The notes beneath the pieces are model-generated. The model was not told the DNA's origin. It searched no databases and saw only the letters and a list, made by a program, of their open reading frames with translations. DNA of 64,000 nucleotides, taken from the NCBI RefSeq assembly GCF_011745365.1, contig NW_024468911.1, positions 1,110,759 through 1,174,758 of the forward strand, read 5' to 3'. Source of the DNA: Cryphonectria parasitica EP155. Taxonomy: Eukaryota; Ascomycota; Sordariomycetes; Diaporthales; Cryphonectriaceae. The translations under genes were made by a program, and so were the position numbers. Below, piece after piece: positions 45,882 to 58,792 of the stretch (position 1 is its first letter; each line of letters opens with the position of its first letter).

Positions 45882-48061
45882 GACGTTGAATGGTAGAGGG
45901 GAACGATTCTTTGAAGGATGTTGATGGACTGTAAGAAAGGTGCTGCCTTGATGCTTGGGTGCAGAAGCAGACGCGCGAAGACGCGTTGTGGATGGTGGTG
46001 GGGAAATGTTATTTCGTGTTGAAAGTATGGGAAATTGTGACGTGTGGATAAAACAGTCAGGGCCTTGGTGCCCTTTCTGAAATAGATTACCTGCAGATAG
46101 ATATCACTGCAAAATCACGAAACCGCAGATACAGATAACCAGACCCCAGCGCACATGCTAGAAGCATCATTGTTGTTCCGTGCGGAAGCTGGGCGGTTCA
46201 TCGCAATGCCTTCGTCTGACTATGCGGTGAGTCACTCAACTTCCCTGCAGGGTTTTGGGTATCATATGAAAACCGCCCACGAGTGTTTTATGGCAATGCT
46301 GGGAGGAGGGGGATCATATTTAACAACGTGAAAATGGAACCGGTCACAACAGCGGACCAGATGCGTCAGGGGACAATTTACTCTAGCCTTCCATGATGCT
46401 CAAAAGGATGCGCCAATCTCAGGTACATATTCTTCCACAAGGAAAGAATACGGCTTTACGGTTGAGCGGTTGCTCCTGCTCTAGCATTCTTGGAGCTGTA
46501 AAATCACCATATCCTGGCATGCTTCCAAGGCATCTGCGAGAGTGATGGTTGTCTCGTCTTCCCTGAAATGCTGGCCAAGAAGCCATGCTTTACCAACATT
46601 TGGTTTCCTTTCACAATGATCTTCCTGTTTATTTTGACAGCTCTACATCCTTGAGTTTCACCATTGTTCCTGTATATATCAACGCTGCCCTTACGGCACT
46701 ACTAGGATCTTCAGTCTAAAACAGCATCAGCACATCCTCAATGGAAACTTGAGAGAATCCTGGTGCTTTGTATAGACAATTTTCGAGTAACTCCCATACG
46801 ATGAACTTTCCCTTGTTGAGAGCTCCTGGTCATTGGGTAGCAACAAATCTCTGATTCACGCCTTCATCTTCGTCACTGCAAGGCTTCGCGTCACCCAAAT
46901 GCAGCTATGCTCTATCCCGAAAAGAGACTAGCCTCACATAGCAAACAATTACTTTGACTCTGTTGTCAAAATTCTAAATTCAGTTCCCTCAGCGACCTCA
47001 CGACGATTGGGTACGTGAGGAGAGCACGTGGCTGCAGTGCTGCAGAACCCTTGCAAGGAATGAGGCTGAGATTTGCCATTTCTGGCGACAAGGCTAAAAC
47101 AGACCATCTTTGACAAGGATCTTCCTGTGATACAAAGCGTGCAGGTCGTATCGTTTTGATGGTATGCCCTTGTGAAGTCTATGGGAAATAACAGACACAG
47201 ATAGACTTGGTCGCTGAATATTGTAACAAAATTGGAGATGTTACAGAGATATCTGACTTTTCGACTTCGCCAGTCACTCAGGCAGTGGTTATCTTGCCGT
47301 CTACCTCTGTGTCCCTGCTTCAGGAGCCTGATTATTCCAGTGCGCATGAAACATGACATCAAATTGCCCTGGTTCACACCTTCCACATGTAGATATGTCA
47401 TTCATCGAGCTTTCCTGACTATCATCCAAGCACCCATGGATGTAGCTGTGGCACCTTAGGTGATGATTGCGAGTTCTGCCTATCCTGGACTTGCCGGACA
47501 ATTCTGCACGGTTTCCACTTGAGAATGACAAAAAGAGAAATGGTCATAGATGCTAGAATGAAAGCACAATAAGCTCACATCTTTAGTTTCGATGCTTGTT
47601 CTCTTGCGTGTTTCTGGGGCCCGGAGGTTGCCCTCAGCAGCATCATGCATATGGTGCTGGCCTGAGAGGGGGCAAAAGAATGACTCACTGTGCCGTGCAT
47701 CTCTGGCATACAACTGATGATCACGAAAAGGCCTCTCATATAGGAGTTCACTCAACTTTGACAAGTTGAAAGACAATACAGATAGCTCAGCACGTCATTG
47801 ATTTGACATGAGACCTGCACTTGGTAACACCGACCAGTCAACGCTGCACAATACGACACGCTCAGTTAAGGTTATTTTCACTGCTTCAACACAATTCTCA
47901 TTTGAATACAAGCTGTATTTATACTGAGGATTATTTGAGTTGGCATATCCCCAAAATAAGGCCCCACAATGTTTTCTGTATACATACACCTTCGTATGTA
48001 TCATCTCACTATAGTTGCCCTAGACAGCCACGTCTTGTCTCAAGTTCACCAACACCCTGAC
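45882..48061. other. 2.2-kb intergenic region
   Basis: 5' flank of the SANT-like gene on the left; the rest lies downstream of the xylanase. No supported coding sequence, RNA gene or repeat seen. Confidence 0.45.
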
Positions 48062-49760
<1,699 letters not shown>

Positions 49761-50830
49761 GGCCACTGATGGTGATGTATGCAAGATATCGAACAGAGCA
49801 GTCTGGAACTGAGTGTTGCCCGACAGAATCTCGAAGACATGCACTACTAACATGCTAGAAAATTGCCATCCTTATACATCATGCCGGTCCAGGGGACCTC
49901 GCCGTATGCTCCAGGCCCTGAAAAAGGCACATCGGCGCGACGTGCTCCATATCGCAGCCCAAGCCGGTGTCTCCTTAGGTAAACTTAACGCTCGTGCCGG
50001 GATTCTGCAGGGTGGTCCCGCCTTCAACAACGACAATGTGAGATATTCTGCGGAAGAGACCTGGGGCTTTGATCACAATATTGGGCAATACTTGCTTATA
50101 AAGCTTAGCGCCGGGTTGCCTTTCCCATCCAACCGCATTTCTCCACCAACCATTTGGAGTGGTGGCTTGTCCAGGAACGGAGCCCTCACGGTCCGTAGAC
50201 TTTAAGGGCAGCTCCAGAGCGGAAGGCTTCGGACATGATACCCTTGGTTCCGATTTTGTGGTACTGCAAAATCTTCAAGTTTGTTCCTCTCTCTCGACGC
50301 GCGTGTCGTGCCGCACCGGGAATGAGGGGTGTACAACAGCTGAAATGCCGGCAAAGGGCGAACACTCTATGAAAGGGCTGACGCTGAATCATCAGCAGAC
50401 GATGCGGTCGAATGAGCAGTATATTTCATTAGCCATTGGGCCTGTGGATTTAATTATGGACTTCACGCTTCCAGCAGACAATGATTCAACCGAGTGGATT
50501 CTGTGGCGCAAGCAGCTTGCTGCTGAAGGCACGGCAGGGACGAGGTGTTCTAATTGGGTTCCACTGCAGTTATTCCTGTACGGGGACTGGTCGAAGGTCA
50601 CATGAATATGTACTGTGGTACCTCCAGAGACCTTCTCCTGTTACATAACATTTGAAGAGGATGAAAAGGATGAAAGTGTAGCATCATACCTTCTTATTAT
50701 GGATAGAAGTAAATGAAAAAGCTGGTGCAAGGACGTGCTGCACGCAAAGGGGCTCTAGGGGTTTCCAAAAGTTACATTAGATCCTTATATTCAAACACTT
50801 TTGGAAATAAAGATAAGGCAGAGCAAAGCT
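49761..50830. other. Xylanase promoter and intergenic region
   Basis: Upstream region of the xylanase. A candidate TATA (TATAAGG, minus strand) sits near 49870-49876 and one XlnR-like GGCTAA at 50429-50434. No coding sequence supported. Confidence 0.5.
50429..50434 (-). promoter_or_regulatory. Possible XlnR/Xyr1 site (GGCTAA)
   Basis: GGCTAA on the xylanase strand, about 670 bp upstream of its start codon. It matches the known GGCTAR core bound by the xylanolytic activator. A single hexamer can occur by chance. Confidence 0.35.
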
Positions 50831-51545
50831 CTAATGGTGGATAGAAAGGATTTCGCTTATGCGTCTTTTTCGAGTGCTCGGAAGTAGACAAGGTGGTGCA
50901 GGGCCGTCTTGCGCCCGGAGTGCTTCTTTTCGACCTTGAAGCCCTTGCACTAGGGACAGCAGTCTTACAATAGATGCGCGCATGCTACTGGCAGCTGGGA
51001 CATGAAGGGCTGCCAATCGCAACGTCATCCCTCCCCTGTACTGTTTGGGTTGTTCATGAGTTTGCGCCCTCGACACCGCAGCAGCTTTGCCATCGCAACC
51101 TGGTCATGACTGAGAACACACGAACAGATGCGTGCAGCTTCCTTGGTATCCATCTCCTTCGGTCTCGGGACACCAGGTGGTGCATCGCAGACATCATGGT
51201 TTTCATCATTGATATCAACGTCGTGGTCGAATAGGAGAGGGGCTTCTTCCCGCTGTCTATACTTAGCGGCAATTTGAAAAGGAGTATAAATAGCTACTGG
51301 TTGTAAGGACTTAAAACCCAACGTGGTAGGCAGACTTGACCTTCTTCTTGCCAGCCAGCGAGTCTTCCGCGCTCATGTCAGCTCCGACCTGGAGGATTTA
51401 CTGGACAGTGCCCAGGCGCCCATGCCGGGCAGCCAGAAAACGCAGGACCACTTGTCATCCTGGACGTTCTGGGTGTATAAAATGGGATTGTTGATGTTGA
51501 AGAGGCGACGACAGGTCGGACTGACGCTAGCTGATCTCAGACGGT
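50831..51545 (-). pseudogene. Decayed ankyrin-repeat gene (F-box-ANK type)
   Basis: On the minus strand from 51545 the frame reads CRRLFNINNPILYTQNVQ, the end of the F-box-like head found in many fungal ankyrin proteins. It moves to the next frame for AARHGRLGTVQ and hits TAA where an ankyrin helix should go on, then gives ILQVGADMSAED. After another stop a further ankyrin-like piece appears (YTPFQIAAKYRQREEAPLL and VDINDENHD). Remnants fade out toward 50831. At least one frameshift and two stops within 250 nt make this a pseudogene. The 5' F-box part and most repeats are missing. Confidence 0.6.
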
Positions 51546-51804
51546 GAGTTGCTCATCGCTCGAGATATCGAGGAGAGGAGCCGTGGCAGACCTCAAGAGG
51601 GGCACGGACTCTAGAGAGAGATTGGACATTTCGTCAGATCTCATTCTCAGCGACCACAAAATTGCGTGCCCCACGATTTATGTCAGAGTGGAGATGTTTG
51701 GTTCCGGTTCTTTTGTGTGGCTATCAAAGACATCCTGATCACATGGTGTGCCTACCATAGATATAAATAGATGAGGGGCAAACCGTAAAGACTCTATTAT
51801 TCTA

Positions 51805-52252
51805 CGACTCAAGTACGGCAGTACAGAGTGGTCGATGTATCAAAACACAAAATGTCAGTCTTATCTTAACTCAAAGGGTCAAACAGCTGTGTTATGCACA
51901 CCCGTACTTGCCTACAATTTCTATTTTATTTTCAATCAATACTTCCTGCCTTCAAATATTTAACAGGACTACTGAACCTGCCCACTGAACCTGCCCACTA
52001 AATCTGCCTACCTTGGATCCAGTAAGCAAATTCATTAAGCAGTGAGTTGGCAGGTTCAGTGGACAGATTCAGTCGGCCTGTTGAATAGGCAGGAAGTTTC
52101 AATTGAAAGTAGAATGAAAAGTTTATACAGCTGCTAAAGCCGTAGATGGTTTGGGCTGGGGTTGGATGCTGTTTCTCTAGCTCTTGGGTGGCTGTAATGA
52201 CCAAATTTGAGTTTTGATACATCGACCGCCCTGTACCACCACACTCAAGGTC
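51805..52252. repeat. Imperfect inverted repeat with ~200-bp arms (foldback element)
   Basis: The left arm (about 51805-52001) and right arm (about 52046-52252) are reverse complements with mismatches and small gaps around a spacer of about 45 bp. Matching landmarks are GGTCGATGTATCAAAAC (outer), ACTTCCTGCC (middle) and CACTGAACCTGCC (inner). The left copy also has a tandem duplication of ACTGAACCTGCCC. The arms differ mostly as C/T and G/A. No transposase gene is present. It could be a foldback/MITE-type element or a head-to-head duplication, and its RNA would form a long hairpin. Confidence 0.75.
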
Positions 52253-54267
52253 AGCGGGGTTAGTGTTGCGAACATGTGAATGCGTCATCCCTGCTTCTGC
52301 TGAACAGGGGACATCGATCTACAGAACCTCAAGCCTCTCAATAGTCAGACTAACCTCCTCGTTTCTATCTTCATTTGCAGCACGCTAATCATAGCACGGA
52401 TTCAAAACGTGGGGTTGCATGGATGGTAGCTTTTACTATCGTGTTTCACGAGGCCAAAGTGCATACGTTAGACCGGGCGAGCATTAATGGACGCCCGTCA
52501 ACGGTTCGTACCAGGGGTGGGCATTCATTTCCCAATGTGTAGCACGAGATATCTTCATTGCCTGCAACCCTCGTATTCTGCAAGTGGAGCATCCAGGGCA
52601 AGCCGTTCTCTCTCTCTGCCCACGACCGAGCGCGCTCAATCACTCGAAGCAATTTAACAGTCAACTGTCCGCCGCGCAGCCGCCTCAGCTTTTTCTTCTT
52701 CTTATTATTAAATATCATATTCCTCCAAAAGAGTAATAATAAAAAAAGAAGAAAAAAAAGGGAGACGGAAAAGAAAAGGAAAGACAAAGACAGTCAAAAA
52801 CCTTCAACCCGTTCTTTTGCTCTCAGATTTGAACTTATGATTTGTTTCTATTTCTTACGCAAACGAAAAGAACCTCTGAACGCTATAGAGTTTTACGAGA
52901 CTCGTCACTGTTATTAAACTCTCCCGGTTGATTAACCTCTTTAAAAATGCTCTGGAGGCCACTCTTATACATATACGAAGTAGTAATACATAAATCACGT
53001 ACGACACACATGCAACGACATCATAAGACCTACGTGATTAATTTATCGCTCAAGCCAGGGGGGGGAGGTTGACTTTCGATGCTCCGATCTGAAGGGATGT
53101 GGCTCCTCGTCTGCCCTCAAACGGCCAAAGCGGTGAGTTTATGAGCTGGCTACGCGGTACCGAATCAGGGGCCAGGTCAGGCCCCAGTTCCCTGTTTAGG
53201 CGACGATCCCCAGCAGCCCTCATCTCTCTGCTCGACCACTTGGGTTGGTGATTTCCGCAATTGGACCACACAAGCACATGCTCAACTGGTCCAGGGCCAC
53301 CTTTACGAGAGCGCGTGCCTGTGGAGAATTAAGCATACTGCCGCCCAAAAGGGGCGGGAAAAAGGGCTAGGGGGGGAAGAATATCCTTTCTCTTGGTTTG
53401 CAATCCTCCGCCTGTTCCGGTGGGGACCTCAATCCACGCTCCGCCCCCTTCTGCGGCCCGCTCGTTGGTGTGTGCCGGGGGAACCCCCCTGAGATTTAGA
53501 TCGTCGACTTCATTGCAAATCCTCCTTTCCCTCTTCGTGCTGACCGACTTGTAAATGCCAAGCCACTCGGAATAGGCGAGCATGACTTTCTATGGACGCT
53601 CGTGACGCCTCCGCGATTGCTAGGCTGGCTGCTGAACTGTGGCCCCCAAATTACTATGCAGATGTTGAAAGTTGTCATCCAACAACGAAGGGCTTGCAAT
53701 TCGTTCTAAACAAGCCACATACACACACTCTCATGTATATTAATTATCAAAGAAAATCAAGCTGACGAGATATTCTAGGATCGGTATCCGCGGTACTATG
53801 TGTGCTCATCACGACCCTTTCATAAGAGAACCCCGTTCAGAAATGGAAGACGTAGTAGTTTGGTCTGTTGTAGAGACCCACCTGGGGTAACGACGACGAA
53901 TTAATCGAGCCAGGATAATATTGTAGATCGTATTATGGCCACAGCAGTGGACTCAGATGGAGCCTATGGAGGTCGATTGCAATCCATCATCCCTGAGCTA
54001 CTAGAGTCAACTACCTAGACTTGACGGATTTGATCGTTGTTAAATAGTCAACAAGTCTCTTCCTCGGTGGGCTTTCTCTCCTTCCTCAACCCAAGGACTT
54101 CACTTTCCTACAGTCACTCGTTGATTCCCTTGTAGTTGAATTGTGTTGTTTTTCGGTGGCCGTCATTCCTTTTTTGGGCCAGTTAATTCTTTTCCACTGC
54201 CTTTTGTTGCAGCAGTCATTCTTTTGTAATCTCTCCCCCCCCCCCCCCCCCACAAAACCAACCCAAT
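52253..54267. other. Intergenic region before the GPI-protein gene
   Basis: AT-rich and simple-sequence DNA: an A-rich purine block at about 52736-52795, G-runs near 53060 and 53371, and a C17 run at 54235-54251. ORFs are short and unsupported. The last 250 bp are the likely promoter and leader of the next gene. Confidence 0.5.
54235..54251. repeat. C17 homopolymer in a 5' leader
   Basis: Seventeen consecutive C ending 16 nt before the start codon at 54268. If transcription starts upstream, the mRNA leader carries a poly-C tract next to the initiation site. Confidence 0.9.
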
Positions 54268-56725
54268 ATGCATTTCTCCCAATACGGGGCCCTTCTGGGC
54301 CTCTTTGGTCTTGCCGTCGAGGCATCGCCAGCCCTTCAGCCCCTGGAGGTCGTCCGCAAGGCTGAGGAGAGCCAGGTCCGGTCGTCCTCGGACGTCTGCA
54401 GCTATGACCTCTCCAAGTCGTGGACGGACAAGGTCCTGTACAGCGGGTAAGTTTTGAATAAACACAAGAAATAAGAAAGAGAGAAAACCTTCACTAGCTG
54501 GGAAAGTGTTGGCTAACGTTGCCGTCTCTCAACACAGTGTCGTCGCTGCTGCTACTGAGTCTGCCGAGGCTGTCAACCTGGGCATTGCTCTGACTCAAGC
54601 TGCCACGGCCGGTTCGATTGACCTGACCTGCGGCGATGACTTCCTTCTCGCTCCCACGGTCAAGGTTGACCTGGGTGGTGTCAAGGCCTACCTCCGGGTG
54701 GCCCTCGACGCCACTGCCGGCGTTGCCGAGTCCGTAAACCTGTTCTCGGACCTCGATCTGTCCCTGGGCGTGCCCGGCCTTGCCGAGATCGACATCGACG
54801 TCGGCATCGCCCTGGATCTCGTCTTCTCCGTCTCTGCTGCGATCGACATCGACACCATCTTCAACGTGCAGTTCCCCGAGGGTTGCTACATTGAGATTGA
54901 CATCCTCAGCAAGGAGATCGTCAAGCAGGACCTCACCGGCCTGTTGGTCGAGGCCCTGCCCCAGTCCATTGGCGCCTTCATCTCGCTCGAGGAGGACATT
55001 GAGCTGAGCGTCGGCCTCCGTCTGCGTACTGGTCTGGGCATCTCGGCCGAGATCGACATCATCGGCCTCGACCTTGGTGCCGGCGCAGAGGTTGCTCTCT
55101 GGGTCAACCTGTTCGAGTACACCACCACCTTCTCCCAGGTCGAGGCTGGCGTCAGCTGCTCTGCCTCCGACGCCTTTGCCCTCACCGCTGGTGTCCTGGT
55201 CGAGCTGGACGTCGAGATCGGCGAGCTGGACCTGTCCCTGGCCCCCTCTGTCATTGTCACTCTTGCCACTGCCGCCACTGAGACTGTCACCGTCTCCATC
55301 GGCGAGGGAAGCGGTGAGTCTTGGCCTTGGAGGTCCGGCACTGCCGTGGGTTCTGGCTCTAGCAGCAGCGGATCTGGCTCGTCCACCTCTGTATCTGGCT
55401 CTCTCCCTGCCTCCACCTCTGGCTCGTCTGGTCTCGGTGCTGGCTCTGCCTCTGGCTCCTCCACTGGCTCCTCCACTGGCTCCTCTACTGGCTCCTCTAC
55501 TGGCTCCGGCTCTGGTTCTTCTACTGGCTCCAGCTCCGGTTCTTCTACTGGCTCCGGCTCTGGTTCTTCTACTGGCTCCAGCTCCGGTTCTTCCACTGGC
55601 TCTGGCTCTGGCTCTGGTGCTGACAGCGGTTCCTCGTCTGGATCTGACTCTGGTTCCTCCGCCTCTGGCTCTGGATCCTCTGGCTCTTCTGGTTCCGGCT
55701 CTGGATCTTCCAGCTCTGGATCTTCCGGCTCTGGATCCTCTGGCTCTGGCTCTGGCTCTGACTCCGGCTCTGGCTCTGGCTCCTCCCCCGTCGCCACCTC
55801 TTCCAACGCTGCCATCGGTGCCAGCTCTGCGACCACGAGCCTCCCCAGCGGCTTGACCACCAGCACCGTGGTTGAGACCCACACCTACACCATCACCAGC
55901 TGCGCCGCCTCCGTGACCAACTGCCCCAACACCTACACCCAGCAGATTGTCACCTCGGTTATCGAGAGCTACACCACCATCTGCCCCGTCACAGCGACTG
56001 AGGGCCAGGGATCTGCCACCGCTGCTGGCTCCGGCTCTGGTGCCGCTGCTACTCCTACCACCCTGGCCACCTCTGCCGCCGGTGCCGAGTCTTCCCCCTC
56101 TGCTGAGGTCCCCAGCATCCCCGTCGCTGGTGCCACCTCCCTCGTGCCTGGCTCTGGCGTCACCACCACGGCCACCCTGGCCAGCGTCTCCACTGGCGGC
56201 TCCTCGCCCGTCGGCCAGACTTCTTCTACTGTCAGCGTGGAAATCCCCACCATGACCAGCACGGTTAGCATGACCCCCTGCGCCACGCCGTCCACCTCCA
56301 CCGTCACCATCCCCGCCGGCGTGACCACTCCTGCGCCCACCGTCACCGTCACGGCCACCCCCGTTGCCGTCACCCCAGCCGTCGCCACCTCGGCCGCCGG
56401 TGCTGCCAGCGGTCCTGCCGGTCCCTACGCCACCAGCGCCGTCCCCGCCGCCTGGTCTTCTGCTGGCTCTGCCGCCCCCAGCGGCTTCATCCCTCGCCCT
56501 GCCGGCAACGGAACCGTCCCTCGTCCTGCTTCCGTGCGCCCTACCGCCTCTGGTGCCTACACTGGTGCGCCTGTCCCCGTCGCCACCGGTCCTGCGGCCG
56601 CCCAGACCTCCTCGAGCTCGCCTATCCCCCAGTCTGCTCCCAGCGGCATCGTCACTGCTGGCGCTGGCAAGCTTGGATTCGGCCTGCTGGCTGCGGCTGC
56701 TCCTCTCTTCGTTGCGCTGCTGTAA
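54268..56725 (+). CDS. GPI-anchored Ser/Gly-rich cell-wall protein
   Basis: Predicted surface protein, 788 residues, from exons 54268-54446 and 54538-56725 (91-nt intron, GTAAGT donor, GGCTAAC branch). A signal peptide (1-19, [19 protein letters not shown]) is followed by a folded domain (about 35-330) of repeated hydrophobic/acidic strands ([35 protein letters not shown]) with few cysteines. Then comes a roughly 150-residue Ser/Gly/Thr spacer with tandem units ([10 protein letters not shown]). A Thr/Ser-rich part with a CxxxxxxC pair (SCAASVTNC) follows, and a C-terminal hydrophobic tail ([17 protein letters not shown]) marks the GPI-attachment signal. It is probably cross-linked to wall glucan and heavily O-mannosylated. 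A 48-bp direct repeat lies in the spacer. The strand opposite is also open for 748 codons, a by-product of its C-rich third positions. Confidence 0.88.
55453..55620 (+). repeat. Ser/Gly/Thr-coding tandem repeats
   Basis: Repeats of GGCTCCTCYACT and longer versions encoding GSST and [15 protein letters not shown] 48-bp unit occurs twice back to back (55502-55549 and 55550-55597). Such tracts change length by slippage and alter the wall spacer in frame. Confidence 0.85.
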
Positions 56726-57622
56726 GGAAGTAAGTAGCAAGAGTGGTTGTCTGGAGTATGTGCGATGAGGTGATTGGTGTTGTTGTTGTTGTTGTGGAGT
56801 CTCAGTGGTGGACTGGTTGGTTGATGACGATGTGGACTCTAGGACATTATAATGTCATAATTTCCTTAATCTTATATATTATATCCTCCTTTTGTAAATA
56901 TTGGTCCTGTACATATTGATCGTGTCAAGAAACCGAAGGACGCGCGAGACACATAGAGTGAGCTGAAACAAAATCATAATTCATCTCACCACAAATCACT
57001 CATTGCTCCTGCTTTTGATGATGACATTGTTGAAGAGGGAAAGTCCTCTCTCTAGTCAAACTAGCCCTGGTGATTTCCCCTGTGGGCACTGTAGAGCCTG
57101 TCATTCCTTCCTGCCCAGCCCACAGGGTCTAGCGCAGTGCGCACCTTCTCCAACCATGCTCGTCATCATTTCTCGGCTCTGATTGTTCTTCTCCGTTATC
57201 CGCTAAAGGGAAAAGGCAAGGAGAAGCGACGGATCTCTGCGGACTGTTGGTGGCTAGGGCGCTCCTTCGCATTTAACGGTCGGAGTTAAAAAGAGGAAGG
57301 AGGGTGATGTTTCTATTTTTTTTTTGGGGGGGGGGGGGGGGGGGTTTACAGGCAAGTACGACTGTGTTCATTGGGTTCGCGCTTTGATTCGGAATTTAAG
57401 CCACCGACGCCAATCCTAGTCCACGCAAGTAAACTGTTTCTTCCGGTCATCCAGACGTGCTGAAAACGCGAGGCTAAAGATGACTTAGACTTTGTTTGAA
57501 TATTTATTTAACGGCACGCAAAGAAGCTCTGTCTATATAAGATTGCCTTTTCTCATCATCACAAAGATCAGAAGAGAGATTACCATTCAATTTCCATTGT
57601 CAAAACCGTTTTTGCACTCAAC
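56726..57622. other. Intergenic region with T10G19
   Basis: 3' flank of the GPI-protein gene and promoter side of the SDR gene. Contains a TTG run near 56779-56793 and the T10G19 tract at 57316-57344. The 5' leader of the SDR gene is normal-looking. Confidence 0.5.
57316..57344. repeat. T10G19 homopolymer tract
   Basis: Ten T followed by nineteen G on the + strand, about 280 bp upstream of the SDR start. The G19 run can form intramolecular quadruplexes. Confidence 0.9.
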
Positions 57623-58568
57623 ATGGCATCCGAGAAAAAGGTTGTTCTCGTCACAGGTGGTATGTATGACCTTTATCTCAAGTACAAAACATGACGATGA
57701 ATTGATTCATCAGACCCATCACTGTCTAATTTGGATTATACTTCTAAAAACCAACACAGGAAACACTGGCCTGGGCTATGAAGCCATCAAGGCCCTCTAC
57801 GCCTCATCCATTGCCTACGAGATCCTCCTTGGCACCCGCACCCTGAGCAAAGGCCAAGACGCCATCCAGCAACTACAGACCGAAGTTTCCGACTCGTCCT
57901 CCAGCATCACTTCCCTCCAGGTCGATGTGAACTCCGATGCGAGCATCGAGGCCGCCATCGCCGAGATTACTAGCAGATACGGCCGCCTCGACGCTCTCGT
58001 CAACAATGCCGGCGCAAGCTTTGACGGCGCCGTTTCCAACGGCAGCATGACCATTCGCGAGGCCTGGAACACCTCCTGGGACACCAACGTCAGCGGCACC
58101 CACGTGCTGACCACGTTGGCCGTGCCTTTACTGCTCAAGAGCCGCGACAGCAGTGGCGAGCCCCCCAGACTCCTGTTTATCACGAGCGGCACCAGTTCCT
58201 TGTGGGAGACGGAAGAGGAGAATTGGGGGTCCATGGTGCATCTCTCGCGGATAAATGCGAGCCCTGCTGGGGGATGGCCCAAGGAGGGCGGGCCGATGGC
58301 TTTTACTAGCTATAGGAGCACCAAGACCGGGCTGAACATGCTGATGAGGGAGTGGGTGCGGATTCTGAAGAATGATGGGGTCAAAGTGTGGGCTGTTAGT
58401 CCTGGGTTTCTGGCGACGAACTTGGGTGGTGTGTCCCAGGAGACGCTGCGGAAGATGGGCGCTCTAGAGCCGCATGTGGGCGGTGAGTTCATCCGAGATG
58501 TGGTCCAGGGGAAGCATGATGATCGTGCTGGAAAAGTGATTCGCTCAGATGCGTTGCAGCCATGGTGA
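57623..58568 (+). CDS. Short-chain dehydrogenase/reductase (SDR)
   Basis: NAD(P)-dependent oxidoreductase, soluble; substrate unknown. Exons 57623-57659 and 57760-58568 (100-nt intron) give 281 residues. The intron falls inside the dinucleotide-binding loop; splicing restores VLVTGGNTGLGYEA, i.e. TGxxxGxG at residues 11-18. Other classical-SDR marks are NNAG (94-97), the serine strand LLFITSGTSS, the catalytic pair YRSTK (Tyr197, Lys201), and SPGFLATNL after it. The open frame upstream of 57623 and through the intron is not used. The C-terminal DRAGKVIRSDALQPW resembles carbonyl reductase-like fungal SDRs. It stands alone, without biosynthetic neighbours. Confidence 0.93.
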
Positions 58569-58792
58569 GGATATACGTGTGTATATAACCTGTCCTGTCA
58601 TGTCAAGTCATTGTTTTTGGTCACACGCAAGCCTACTTTCAAGTTCAATAAGGGAATCTTAACGAGGATACTCAACAACGACAATATAAACACCACTGGT
58701 ATTTTCGCACGTCTATATAACGCCTTTGTAACTCCGTTCGCCAGAAGAAATGTCCTCTGTCTCTCCCTTTCCCCTTCCCCTTATTTATATAC

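Noticed and set aside
54494..56740. 748-codon ORF on the minus strand opposite the GPI-anchored protein gene
   Set aside because: It is Gly/Arg/Ala-rich low-complexity sequence that arises because the sense strand has C-rich third positions and Ser/Gly/Thr repeats. The sense strand has signal peptide, intron and GPI signal.
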